IMG/VR virus record: IMGVR_UViG_3300034071_001414
Coordinates: 1 to 64,000 of that record
DNA length: 64,000 nucleotides
Strand: one strand, 5' to 3'
Source of the DNA: a virus
Below are positions 21,133 through 27,666 of this stretch, in pieces. The translations under genes were made by a program, and so were the position numbers. Within the stretch, counting starts at the first letter, position 1. Every line of letters starts with the position of its first letter. Under the pieces are notes generated by a model, which made no database searches, had not been told where the DNA came from, and saw only the letters and a list, made by a program, of their open reading frames with translations.

Positions 21133-21375
21133 ATGACTTTTTACTGGAAGTTCTTTGATACTCTTGTCTATAATGTTGCTACTATCTGTGCATTTGTTGT
21201 TGCAGTGAGTCAGTTCCTGATTCGCTCTTTCAATGAGAACGATGGAAGCAATAAAGTTCGCAAGTTTATCAACCAAACTCTTCTGTTTGTGAATCGTTCT
21301 ACCTCTACAGTGTATAACTTCGTTAATGAAGATACTCTGCCTGAAGTAAAGAAACCCAAGCGTAGTGCCGCTTGA
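21133..21375 (+). CDS. membrane protein (80 aa)
   Basis: Starts 17 bases after the repeat -10. Residues about 10-34 (LVYNVATICAFVVAVSQFLI) form a membrane helix, then a charged region and a basic C-terminus (KKPKRSAA). Role unknown. It is followed by a terminator with a built-in promoter. Confidence 0.6.
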   Translation: MTFYWKFFDTLVYNVATICAFVVAVSQFLIRSFNENDGSNKVRKFINQTLLFVNRSTSTVYNFVNEDTLPEVKKPKRSAA

Positions 21376-21386
21376 TAAACTAGCAC

Positions 21387-21420
21387 AGGAGCACTTGCAA
21401 TTTAGCGTGTGCTCCTTTAT
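21387..21420 (+). terminator. intrinsic terminator
   Basis: AGGAGCAC pairs with GTGCTCCT around a 14-base loop, followed by TTATTG. The T-run is interrupted. The loop contains the -35 of the next promoter. Confidence 0.7.
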
Positions 21421-21423
21421 TGT
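21395..21423 (+). promoter_or_regulatory. sigma70-like promoter inside terminator loop
   Basis: TTGCAA (21395-21400), exactly 17 bases, TATTGT (21418-21423). This is the third module where the -35 sits in the terminator loop and the -10 just after the T-run. It serves the gene at 21445. Confidence 0.65.
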
Positions 21424-21444
21424 ACCTTTGTTCTTGAAACTCCA

Positions 21445-21648
21445 ATGATTTTTCTCACTGTTCCTGGTCACGGTTGCGTTTATACTCTCTCGCAAGAAGA
21501 TGGAGATGAGTTGTACTATGCACCCATTATGCAAGATGGTAGTGTAAATCTAGAGGAGTTTGCACCTGTAGATCTTGACGCTGCAGATATGGACGAAATG
21601 GAACTGTTTGACATTCGCAATCGTCTTCAAAAACTGGTTGAGGTTTGA
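21445..21648 (+). CDS. conserved-type acidic small protein (67 aa)
   Basis: I use the ATG at 21445, shortly after the promoter. Strand-rich start (MIFLTVPGHGCVYTLSQEDG) and an acidic C-terminal helix (MDEMELFDIRNRLQKLVEV). It is similar to small cyanophage proteins. Function unknown. Confidence 0.6.
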   Translation: MIFLTVPGHGCVYTLSQEDGDELYYAPIMQDGSVNLEEFAPVDLDAADMDEMELFDIRNRLQKLVEV

Positions 21649-21693
21649 TTATAATAAATAATGATGCTTATGTTTGGTCGCACAAGCACATTG

Positions 21694-21717
21694 GAGGGGC
21701 AGAAATGTCCCTCTTTT
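21694..21717 (+). terminator. intrinsic terminator inside HEG leader 3
   Basis: GAGGGGC pairs with GTCCCTC region (GAGGG/CCCTC plus G-U and C-G) around AGAAAT, followed by TTTT. Confidence 0.8.
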
Positions 21718-21719
21718 GA

Positions 21720-21727
21720 TATAAATA
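21720..21727 (+). promoter_or_regulatory. T4-type late promoter TATAAATA
   Basis: Perfect TATAAATA five bases before the right hairpin arm, as in leader 2. Confidence 0.75.
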
Positions 21728-21751
21728 ATCAAGACCAAACATAAAGCAGTT

Positions 21752-22378
21752 ATGAATAAAATTATCCTTTTACGGGATGAAATAATTTCCGTATACAAAC
21801 AAACTTACTCTGTTATTCAAGTTTTAGAGCATTTTGGTTATTCTCGAAAGAGTGTAGAAGGAAGAAAACAAATAACTGACATTCTAAAAGAAGAAGGTAT
21901 ATTTGAGGGATTGACTGGTCCTAATGTCATAAAAATGAAGCATCAAAGGGCAAAGAAAACTATGCTCGAAAAATATGGTGTAGACAACTACTCTCACACT
22001 GAATGTGGATCTAAAAATCTACATAATCACAGACAAAAAAGTTATTTTCCTGTAATAGAAGAGTTTAGAAAATATCAGAGTGAAGTTAATAAAGAAACAA
22101 AAAAGGCAATGAGAAAGATAAAAGATAAACCAACTCATTGTGAATACCTTGGTATCAAGTTTGTAGATGATAAAATAGCAAATCCTAACGACCAATTAAA
22201 AAGGACAATAGACCATAAGAAGTCGGTTTATAATTGTTGGTTAGAGGGAATATCTGCAAAAGAAGCATCTTCGCCAGATAATCTTGCTTGGGTTTGTAGA
22301 TACATCAACAGTATAAAAGGAAATGCTGATTATGATGACATTAAACACATTTTTCCCAAAATAAAAGACAAATTGTGA
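21752..22378 (+). CDS. HNH-like homing endonuclease (208 aa)
   Basis: The N-terminal 60 residues form a helix-turn-helix-like region (VIQVLEHFGYSRKSVEGRKQ). A central AKKTMLEKYGVDNYSHTECG is typical of phage and plasmid endonucleases. The C-terminal part has KRTIDHKKSVYNCWLEG, then SSPDNLAWVCRYINSIKGN, a His..Asn..Asn/Lys arrangement like HNH/His-Me nucleases. Together with the shared leader and A+T-rich insertion I infer a homing endonuclease; the exact subclass is uncertain. Confidence 0.7.
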   Translation: MNKIILLRDEIISVYKQTYSVIQVLEHFGYSRKSVEGRKQITDILKEEGIFEGLTGPNVIKMKHQRAKKTMLEKYGVDNYSHTECGSKNLHNHRQKSYFPVIEEFRKYQSEVNKETKKAMRKIKDKPTHCEYLGIKFVDDKIANPNDQLKRTIDHKKSVYNCWLEGISAKEASSPDNLAWVCRYINSIKGNADYDDIKHIFPKIKDKL

Positions 22379-22413
22379 CACTTTAACAACTGACCACCCC
22401 TTCTTAACTTTAA

Positions 22414-22447
22414 CTTGGATCCTCTAAAGTGTCCTTATAGTATGAGC
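22414..22447 (+). promoter_or_regulatory. GATC promoter repeat, copy 6
   Basis: TTGGAT, spacer CCTCTAAAGTGTCCTTA, TAGTAT. The ATG formed by TATG (22442) seems to be the only start for the ligase-like gene, so its mRNA may be leaderless or start upstream. Confidence 0.75.
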
Positions 22448-23353
22448 AAGACAACCACTAAAAACCTGCACCTTGAGCACCCTGAAGATATGGTGCTGAC
22501 TGGAAATCTTGAGGTTCTTGATTGGTTCTCCGAACCTGATAGTTTTATCTCTGTAAAACTTGATGGTGCGCCTGCTGTGTGTTGGGGCACTAATCCTGCC
22601 AATGGCAAGTTCTTTGTGGGCACCAAATCTGTGTTCAACAAAGTTAAAATCAAAATCAATCATTCTCACGATGAAATTGATTTGAACCATCAGGGCAAGG
22701 TTGCTGATATTCTTCACGCTTGCCTTGATTATCTCCCTCGCATCGCAGGTATTGTTCAGGGTGACTTTATTGGTTTTGGTGGTTCTGATACTTATTGCCC
22801 CAATACTATCACCTATAAGTTTCCTGAGGTAATCACCCAAAAGATTATCATTGCTCCGCATACTTGCTACACTGCAAAGAATGATTTGCGTGATGCAGTT
22901 GCTCAACCCGACTTCTATTTGTGGGTGGATACTGCAGATGTGATGTTTGTCAAACCTGAAGCATCACTGAGTCCTTATCGTGAGGATTTGGAGGATGTGT
23001 GTAAGTTTGCCAAGCAAATGAGCACTCTATGTGAGTTTGTGAGCGATAAGAAGGCAACACAAATCAAAAAAGAGATTAACTCCTGCATCAGGGAGCAACG
23101 GGTCATCTGTGAGGATGAAATTGCAGAAAAATGTAATTGTGATAAGAACCTGATTCGTTTGTGGAAGTTGGTTGCATCTATTAAAGCAGATTTGTTCCTG
23201 TTCATTCACGAAGAGGATGAGATTGAATGTTATCTGTGGGATGTGCAATCCTTTCACGAGGGTTATGTCATCACCAACAAGTTTGGCACCTATAAAGTAG
23301 TTGACCGCGAGACATTCTCTCACGCAAACTTTACTGCTGCCAAGAGTTGGTAA
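22442..23353 (+). CDS. nucleotidyltransferase-superfamily protein, putative polynucleotide ligase (303 aa)
   Basis: ISVKLDGAPAVCWG (about residues 36-50) is motif I of covalent nucleotidyltransferases, with K39 as the predicted AMP-binding lysine. FVGTKSVFNK suits motif Ia, GIVQGDFIGFGG motif III, HEGYVI (E273) motif IV, and YKVVDR (K285) motif V. All are in the expected order, so an RNA or DNA ligase, perhaps a DUF6267-like phage type, is likely. T4 Rnl2 is of similar length. Substrate unknown. It is transcribed from repeat copy 6 and followed directly by copy 7. Confidence 0.7.
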   Translation: MSKTTTKNLHLEHPEDMVLTGNLEVLDWFSEPDSFISVKLDGAPAVCWGTNPANGKFFVGTKSVFNKVKIKINHSHDEIDLNHQGKVADILHACLDYLPRIAGIVQGDFIGFGGSDTYCPNTITYKFPEVITQKIIIAPHTCYTAKNDLRDAVAQPDFYLWVDTADVMFVKPEASLSPYREDLEDVCKFAKQMSTLCEFVSDKKATQIKKEINSCIREQRVICEDEIAEKCNCDKNLIRLWKLVASIKADLFLFIHEEDEIECYLWDVQSFHEGYVITNKFGTYKVVDRETFSHANFTAAKSW

Positions 23354-23359
23354 TGCTTA

Positions 23360-23393
23360 CTTGGATCCTCTAAAGTGTCCCAGTAGTATGAGA
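23360..23393 (+). promoter_or_regulatory. GATC promoter repeat, copy 7
   Basis: TTGGAT, spacer CCTCTAAAGTGTCCCAG, TAGTAT. It starts five bases after the ligase-like stop. Confidence 0.75.
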
Positions 23394-23546
23394 AAAACAC
23401 ATCGCTTCCAAACTTTCAAAGAGGCACTCAACTTTCTGATGAGTGAGTTGAAGATGAGCAATCAACAGGCAACTCATTTCATTTGGGACAATCAGTTTAC
23501 TGTGGGAACTGACCGTGCAATTTGGATTACTGAACCTGCAAACTGA
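23388..23546 (+). CDS. small helical protein (52 aa)
   Basis: The ATG lies inside repeat copy 7 and no other start is near. Helical (FQTFKEALNFLMSELKMSNQ), then an aromatic FIWDNQFTV segment. Unknown function. Confidence 0.55.
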   Translation: MRKTHRFQTFKEALNFLMSELKMSNQQATHFIWDNQFTVGTDRAIWITEPAN

Positions 23547-23548
23547 TT

Positions 23549-23758
23549 ATGACTGACTTCTACGATTATGTTTTGAGTTTTTATGGTGCTGATGGATTGT
23601 ATCCTATGGGAGCAACTCTGAAACTCATCAAACAAGCAACTTCCACTCACATTAAGATACTTAAACTGAAAGGTGATGAGTTTGCTGGTGACAGTATTGA
23701 CCGCGAATGTGTAAGGGATTTGTTGATTAGTAAGTATAATCTTAAGTTTCCACGATGA
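23549..23758 (+). CDS. hypothetical protein (69 aa)
   Basis: Begins MTDFYDYVLSFYGADGLYPM. The first half resembles a small conserved phage fold (FYGxxGLYPMGAT), the second is a charged helix (DSIDRECVRDLLISKYNLK). It ends in an ATGA overlap with the next gene. Confidence 0.65.
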   Translation: MTDFYDYVLSFYGADGLYPMGATLKLIKQATSTHIKILKLKGDEFAGDSIDRECVRDLLISKYNLKFPR

Positions 23759-24018
23759 CTTACTCTAACCTCTCCAAGATTAAACCTAAACTTCGCACTG
23801 AAGGTAGGGTTTCTGGTAATTTCGGCAAATTGAAAGTTAAAGCAGGTTCTTCACTTAATGAGATTGGAATGAGCAACAAAGAGACTATCAAATGTGCCAC
23901 ACCTGATGAGTATCTGGCACGGCTTCATTATGCCTTTGACAATACTGAAGACAAGAAATTGAAACAGTTTCTTTACACTGAGATTCGCAAGATTCATGTT
24001 CAGCGTGGCACTTGGTAG
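23755..24018 (+). CDS. basic hypothetical protein (87 aa)
   Basis: ATGA overlap at the start. Lys/Arg-rich N-terminal half (LSKIKPKLRTEGRVSGNFGK), then a helical acidic/basic tail. Possibly nucleic-acid binding. Ends shortly before repeat copy 8. Confidence 0.6.
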   Translation: MTYSNLSKIKPKLRTEGRVSGNFGKLKVKAGSSLNEIGMSNKETIKCATPDEYLARLHYAFDNTEDKKLKQFLYTEIRKIHVQRGTW

Positions 24019-24028
24019 GGGTTAGTAA

Positions 24029-24062
24029 CTTGGATCCTCTAAAGTGTCCTAGTAGTATGAAC
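24029..24062 (+). promoter_or_regulatory. GATC promoter repeat, copy 8
   Basis: TTGGAT, spacer CCTCTAAAGTGTCCTAG, TAGTAT: the majority form of the family. Confidence 0.8.
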
Positions 24063-24296
24063 AACACCATCGTTTCCGAAATCTACTCTTACCACACCGA
24101 TTGGAAGGAAGGTAAAGTCAATCAAATGTGGATTGAACAAATTGGTAATGCTGATTGTGGCAACAAATATGTCGCTGTTGCACACAATCCTCGCAATGGT
24201 TCTACAATGGAGATGAGCAACCCTCGCACATCTTACCACGAAACTCTCAACTGGGTTCGCGGTTTCTGTGGCACTTTCTGTATCCTCCCTGCCTGA
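24057..24296 (+). CDS. hypothetical protein (79 aa)
   Basis: The ATG inside repeat copy 8 appears to be the only start. Strand-rich with MWIEQIGNADCGNKYVAVAH and three cysteines in the second half (CGNKY, FCGTFC). No family recognised. Confidence 0.6.
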   Translation: MNNTIVSEIYSYHTDWKEGKVNQMWIEQIGNADCGNKYVAVAHNPRNGSTMEMSNPRTSYHETLNWVRGFCGTFCILPA

Positions 24297-24298
24297 TT

Positions 24299-24451
24299 AT
24301 GACTAATCCAACTTGGGAAGAACTCAAACAAGAGGCACTCACTGAAGCATTAGAGTTCTACATCTATCGACTCAAAGAGGACAACTGCAATCAAGCAGCA
24401 ATAGATTTATTCACTCAAGTTCTCAAGGAAGTTAATCCTAACGATGATTAA
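24299..24451 (+). CDS. small acidic helical protein (50 aa)
   Basis: Starts two bases after the upstream stop. MTNPTWEELKQEALTEALEF and VLKEVNPNDD give an acidic helical protein. Overlaps the next gene by eight bases. Confidence 0.6.
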   Translation: MTNPTWEELKQEALTEALEFYIYRLKEDNCNQAAIDLFTQVLKEVNPNDD

Positions 24452-24605
24452 CAATATCAGTCGCCAACACTGGGACACTCTTTATACCAAACTCTACGAG
24501 GCATATGAAGAATGTTCTAAGAACTATGATGAGACTTATCGCCAAATGATTGGTCAGGTTCTTGACCATATGATTTACAATCAACCCTACCTGAACATCA
24601 AATGA
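24444..24605 (+). CDS. small hypothetical protein (53 aa)
   Basis: Overlaps both neighbours. Tyr-rich helical sequence (YTKLYEAYEECSKNYDETYR). Unknown function. Confidence 0.55.
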   Translation: MINNISRQHWDTLYTKLYEAYEECSKNYDETYRQMIGQVLDHMIYNQPYLNIK

Positions 24606-24745
24606 AATACGAAGTTAAACTCTACGTCGGTGGCAAAGTCTTCAAAGAGGAAGTATATGCTAACTCTCCAAAGGATGCCGGCGAAACAGCAACAGCACGA
24701 AATCCTACAGCAAAAGTAATCGGAGTGAATGTGAAGTTTCTGTGA
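24602..24745 (+). CDS. conserved-type small phage protein (47 aa)
   Basis: ATGA overlap. MKYEVKLYVGGKVFKEEVYA then a Lys/Ala/Thr loop and VIGVNVKFL; a small beta-alpha-beta pattern seen in cyanophage micro-genes. Followed closely by repeat copy 9. Confidence 0.6.
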   Translation: MKYEVKLYVGGKVFKEEVYANSPKDAGETATARNPTAKVIGVNVKFL

Positions 24746-24751
24746 TAGAAA

Positions 24752-24785
24752 CTTGGATCGTCCAAATTGTCCCTATAGTATGAGC
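24752..24785 (+). promoter_or_regulatory. GATC promoter repeat, copy 9
   Basis: TTGGATCGTCC variant with AAATTGTCC in the spacer and TAGTAT. Close sibling of copy 10. Confidence 0.75.
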
Positions 24786-25046
24786 ACTTCCCAAACGATG
24801 ATTGAGTTCCCTACACTTCAGTCTAAAGACGGCACAATGCTGGTAGGTTTCTATCCTATCGCTGATTCCTCTAATCACACTCTCAAGGTTCTATCTTGGA
24901 AGGGTGTTGATACTATCTCCCGCAAGTGCATCAGCAAAAAAGATGCAATCCGTGAGATTGATGAGCGTCTCGCAATGGATTATCTTATCACTGGTGATAA
25001 CATTGATCTGGTGCAAGAATACAACATTATGCAAGGTGCAGTTTGA
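24780..25046 (+). CDS. hypothetical protein (88 aa)
   Basis: The ATG in the repeat or a downstream ATG at 24798 can start it. The product has strands (MLVGFYPIADSSNHTLKVLS) and a helix (KDAIREIDERLAMDYLITG), a small alpha/beta pattern. Ends with an ATGA overlap. Confidence 0.6.
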   Translation: MSTSQTMIEFPTLQSKDGTMLVGFYPIADSSNHTLKVLSWKGVDTISRKCISKKDAIREIDERLAMDYLITGDNIDLVQEYNIMQGAV

Positions 25047-25216
25047 TGACGAAAACCACTCTTACTTTCAAAGAGATTGATGCACTTCTCAAGTTCATTG
25101 AATTTCACACTGATTCATTCTCCGATGAAGAATCTGCAGAAGAATTGAATGAACTTGTGGGGTGTGATGTTGATGCACTCTACAACAAACTTTCTGAAAT
25201 GCAGGATGAAGTCTGA
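25046..25216 (+). CDS. small acidic protein (56 aa)
   Basis: ATGA overlap at both ends. Acidic and helical (FKEIDALLKFIEFHTDSFSD; SAEELNELVGCDVDALYNKL), reminiscent of a small helical hairpin. Unknown. Confidence 0.6.
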   Translation: MTKTTLTFKEIDALLKFIEFHTDSFSDEESAEELNELVGCDVDALYNKLSEMQDEV

Positions 25217-25350
25217 TGCGAATTGCCTTTTTGATTGTTACTCTTGCTCTTGGACTTCGCGTAGGTAATGCAGCATATGCAACCGTAAATGAGTATCAAG
25301 AACAACAAGCAGACAATTTCTGTCAAATAGACCCCAACTATTGCAAATGA
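25216..25350 (+). CDS. small exported protein (44 aa)
   Basis: MRIAFLIVTLALGLRVGNAA then YA|TVNEY gives a plausible Sec signal with cleavage after AYA, leaving about 20 residues with two cysteines. Could act in the periplasm. ATGA overlaps on both sides. Confidence 0.55.
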   Translation: MRIAFLIVTLALGLRVGNAAYATVNEYQEQQADNFCQIDPNYCK

Positions 25351-25556
25351 TTGCCCTTCCTAATCCTACAAGCAAAATGACATTCAACCGCGAACAACTC
25401 ATCGCTGATTATGCTCAGCAAATCCTAGATGGGATGGATATGAAAACAATGGAGTGTTTCGTTTATGACACTTTGAAAGACAATCTTATGCCATATACTG
25501 ATGAGGAACTGATTGAAGAGGTTAGAGAATACAATCCCGAATTGCTGGATGATTGA
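25347..25556 (+). CDS. conserved-type acidic small protein (69 aa)
   Basis: Start 25347 gives the ATGA overlap; 25377 (MTFNREQLIADYAQQIL) fits the related phage proteins I recall, so the N-terminus is uncertain. The sequence is an acidic helical domain with GMDMKTMECFVYDTL and a DEELIEEVREYNPELL tail. Repeat copy 10 follows. Confidence 0.65.
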   Translation: MIALPNPTSKMTFNREQLIADYAQQILDGMDMKTMECFVYDTLKDNLMPYTDEELIEEVREYNPELLDD

Positions 25557-25558
25557 AA

Positions 25559-25592
25559 CTTGGATCGTCCAAATTGTCCCTATAGTGTAAGA
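25559..25592 (+). promoter_or_regulatory. GATC promoter repeat, copy 10
   Basis: TTGGATCGTCC variant, AAATTGTCC spacer, TAGTGT then AAGAC. It is the apparent promoter of the MutH-like gene. No ATG in the element. Confidence 0.75.
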
Positions 25593-25602
25593 CTCAACCA
25601 CA

Positions 25603-26193
25603 ATGCCAAAACTTACCACTCTGCAGGTATCTGCCAAACTGAAAGTAACTGATTTCAGTGCATTTGGCAAACCAGCAAAGAACAAAGGTGCTCGCGGGCA
25701 ACTGTTAGAAACTGCTCTGGGAGTTCCTAACTCATCTGACCTCAAAGATCTGGAGGATGGTGAGATTAAGACTTTCACTGTTGGTGAGAGCATCGCAGCA
25801 ACACAATTGAAGCACTGTTTGTCTGAAATCATCGAAGATTCTGTGTCATTTGATGAGAGTAAGGTTGGACAGAAACTACAACAAACTGTGTATGTTGGAT
25901 TCACACGTTCCAACGATTATGTGGGTTCTGCTATTCTGAATGAGGAAACTCACCCTGAACATTATCAGGAACTGCGTGAGGATTACGATTTCATTTGTAA
26001 CAGCATCCGCACACTTTTTGATGCTGGTAAACAACTTTCTACCATCACTGGACCTAACGGATTGCTGCAGATTCGCACAAAAGCATCTAAAACCAATGGT
26101 TGCTATGTACCTCTGACCTTTGCAGGTGTGACGCTTAAGGATAAGGGAATGGCATTCTATCTGTGTGGTCAATTTGGACGCAACCTGTTCTGA
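25603..26193 (+). CDS. MutH/Sau3AI-family endonuclease-like protein (196 aa)
   Basis: GARGQLLETALGV (E36) followed by SSDLKDL and then EDGEIKTFTV (E54, K56) reproduces the G..LLE..LG...D.....(G)ELK(T) active-site pattern of E. coli MutH and Sau3AI, both GATC-specific nucleases. It is slightly shorter than MutH (229 aa). The catalytic Asp would be D46 or D49. It may cut hemimethylated or unmethylated GATC and act in mismatch repair, host DNA attack or control of methylated phage DNA. The assignment is from motif spacing by eye. It starts 15 bases after repeat copy 10. Confidence 0.7.
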   Translation: MPKLTTLQVSAKLKVTDFSAFGKPAKNKGARGQLLETALGVPNSSDLKDLEDGEIKTFTVGESIAATQLKHCLSEIIEDSVSFDESKVGQKLQQTVYVGFTRSNDYVGSAILNEETHPEHYQELREDYDFICNSIRTLFDAGKQLSTITGPNGLLQIRTKASKTNGCYVPLTFAGVTLKDKGMAFYLCGQFGRNLF

Positions 26194-26200
26194 ACAGTAA

Positions 26201-26234
26201 CTTGGATCCTCTAAAGTGTCCTAGTAGTATGAAC
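26201..26234 (+). promoter_or_regulatory. GATC promoter repeat, copy 11
   Basis: Majority form: TTGGAT, CCTCTAAAGTGTCCTAG, TAGTAT. Begins seven bases after the MutH-like stop. Confidence 0.8.
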
Positions 26235-26411
26235 ACCAATCAAATCGACTTTCAAACCGACATCACTCCTACACTTTTGGAGTTTATGTGCAACAATCAC
26301 ACTGACTTGAATGACTGTGTAGACTTTGTTTGCTGTCTCTTTGATCTCAATGCAACTGATGAATTGATCGATCAGATTGCAGATGAGTTTGATGCTTTCT
26401 TCGGCAACTGA
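26229..26411 (+). CDS. very acidic small protein (60 aa)
   Basis: The only nearby start is the ATG inside copy 11. Asp-rich and Cys-containing (CNNHTDLNDCVDFVCCLFDL) with an acidic helical tail. Could mimic DNA or pair with a basic protein; function not known. Confidence 0.55.
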   Translation: MNTNQIDFQTDITPTLLEFMCNNHTDLNDCVDFVCCLFDLNATDELIDQIADEFDAFFGN

Positions 26412-26447
26412 TTCACACTAACTGTTTTCCCACTAAATTACACTGAA

Positions 26448-26630
26448 ATGACAAACAAAAACCCTTACGTTCAAACCCTAATTGAGATGGGTTATGATGA
26501 AGCAGACTGCCAAATGGTTGCTGATGCTGGAAGAGTAAATGTAACCTATCCGCGTAACATTTACGGTCGCATCTTTGAGACTGAAGCAGAGTACAAAGAT
26601 GCTCTTGCTGATTATATCAACGGTCTCTGA
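26448..26630 (+). CDS. small acidic protein (60 aa)
   Basis: Preceded by a 36-base gap (CACTAACTG...CACTGAA) with no obvious Shine-Dalgarno. Helical and acidic (YVQTLIEMGYDEADCQMVAD; EAEYKDALADYINGL). Unknown function. Confidence 0.6.
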   Translation: MTNKNPYVQTLIEMGYDEADCQMVADAGRVNVTYPRNIYGRIFETEAEYKDALADYINGL

Positions 26631-26647
26631 CTGATAAGCATCAGTAA

Positions 26648-26681
26648 CTTGGATCCTCTAAAGTGTCCTAGTAGTATGAAC
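26648..26681 (+). promoter_or_regulatory. GATC promoter repeat, copy 12
   Basis: Majority form. The gene can start at the ATG in the element (26676) or a later ATG following CCCAA. Confidence 0.8.
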
Positions 26682-26927
26682 GCTTCCCAAATGCAAAACA
26701 CTTACACTTCACCCGATACAAACAAAGTTTATACCATCATCGAATCGCAATCTGAGCGTGGTGCATGGGATGAAAATGGCAATTATGCTCCGAAAGTTGT
26801 CACTCAGTACAGCATCTATGATAATACTCAGATGGTACAATTTGCATTCGATGTAGATGGAATTGCCAAATCTGTGAGGCATTATGAAGGTTTCACTGAT
26901 GGTTGGACTTCCTCACGATTTGACTGA
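26676..26927 (+). CDS. hypothetical protein (83 aa)
   Basis: MNASQMQNTYTSPDTNKVYT then strands (YTIIESQSERGAWDENG; VTQYSIYDNTQMVQFAFDVD). A compact beta-sheet protein by eye. The N-terminus is ambiguous because of the repeat. Unknown function. Confidence 0.6.
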   Translation: MNASQMQNTYTSPDTNKVYTIIESQSERGAWDENGNYAPKVVTQYSIYDNTQMVQFAFDVDGIAKSVRHYEGFTDGWTSSRFD

Positions 26928-26933
26928 TAGTAA

Positions 26934-26967
26934 CTTGGATCCTCTAAAGTGTCCTAGTAGTATGAGC
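26934..26967 (+). promoter_or_regulatory. GATC promoter repeat, copy 13
   Basis: Majority form, seven bases after the upstream stop. Confidence 0.8.
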
Positions 26968-27303
26968 ACTAACCAAATGATTCAAGATAACATCGACCGC
27001 ATTCAAGATAGCATCAATCTCACGTCTAAACTTGCCCGAGACAATTATGATGCTCGCAATGGCATTATTGACCACATGAGAATTGATTGGTCTGAACATG
27101 CTCATCGTTTGACTTATATTGCAGGTGAGTGTTCTTATTACTTTCCTCTGCACAATCAGAACGGTGATAAGATTAACGAGGTAAAACTCTATTGTCGTTG
27201 CTCTCCTACTGTAAAAGGTGGAGTTCGCTTCTCTTATACTCTGAACGGTAAGACTATTGCTCGTTCTAAGATTGTAAATCGGATGATTGAATTGGGAGTC
27301 TGA
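26962..27303 (+). CDS. hypothetical protein (113 aa)
   Basis: N-terminal helix (MIQDNIDRIQDSINLTSKLA) then strands with two cysteines (ECSYYFPLHN; VKLYCRCSPTVKGGVRFSYT) and a helix KIVNRMIELGV. It can start at 26962 or at an ATG 15 bases later. Family not recognised. Confidence 0.6.
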   Translation: MSTNQMIQDNIDRIQDSINLTSKLARDNYDARNGIIDHMRIDWSEHAHRLTYIAGECSYYFPLHNQNGDKINEVKLYCRCSPTVKGGVRFSYTLNGKTIARSKIVNRMIELGV

Positions 27304-27456
27304 ATGTCACGCAAGACTCTAACATTCAAATCCCCAGATAGAATGAAAGTTGTCACATTAGTTTTCATTGTTGCACTTGTCTTTTCACCATCAGTAAGAC
27401 AAACAACCGCATCCATTCTTCATACCACTGCCGACATTCTTTCCCCACAACAATGA
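27304..27456 (+). CDS. small membrane or exported protein (50 aa)
   Basis: Adjacent to the upstream stop. A basic start and residues 14-30 (MKVVTLVFIVALVFSPS) give an uncleaved anchor or signal. Rest is Thr/Ser/Ile-rich. Unknown role; overlaps the next gene. Confidence 0.5.
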   Translation: MSRKTLTFKSPDRMKVVTLVFIVALVFSPSVRQTTASILHTTADILSPQQ

Positions 27457-27629
27457 AGCAAACTCTAATCGATTCGATGTCGTCTACACTTATGGAGCGT
27501 CTTGAGTTCTTTGTAAGTCAAGATGATTATGCCACCTCAGATGCACTTTACTCTGAGTTTATTGTGAATGGAGTAGATCCAGAAGATGGAGAGTATGAGT
27601 GGTTTTTTATGAAATCCCTTTGCTGTTAG
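27453..27629 (+). CDS. small acidic protein (58 aa)
   Basis: ATGA overlap. Contains an acidic, aromatic centre (ERLEFFVSQDDYATSDALYS) and ends in MKSLCC. Repeat copy 14 begins three bases after the stop. Confidence 0.55.
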   Translation: MKQTLIDSMSSTLMERLEFFVSQDDYATSDALYSEFIVNGVDPEDGEYEWFFMKSLCC

Positions 27630-27632
27630 AAA

Positions 27633-27666
27633 CTTGGATCCTCTAAAGTGTCCTAGTAGTATGAGC
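27633..27666 (+). promoter_or_regulatory. GATC promoter repeat, copy 14
   Basis: Majority form. Confidence 0.8.

Larger units (their letters stand above)
21653..21744 (+). promoter_or_regulatory. HEG leader 3: hairpin enclosing terminator and late promoter
   Basis: A 12-bp stem joins TTATGTTTGGTC (21668-21679) with GACCAAACATAA (21733-21744). It encloses a terminator (21694-21717) and TATAAATA (21720-21727), with AATAAATA (21653-21660) before the left arm. The right arm ends seven bases before the endonuclease ATG. Third instance of the same plan with yet another stem sequence. Confidence 0.75.
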
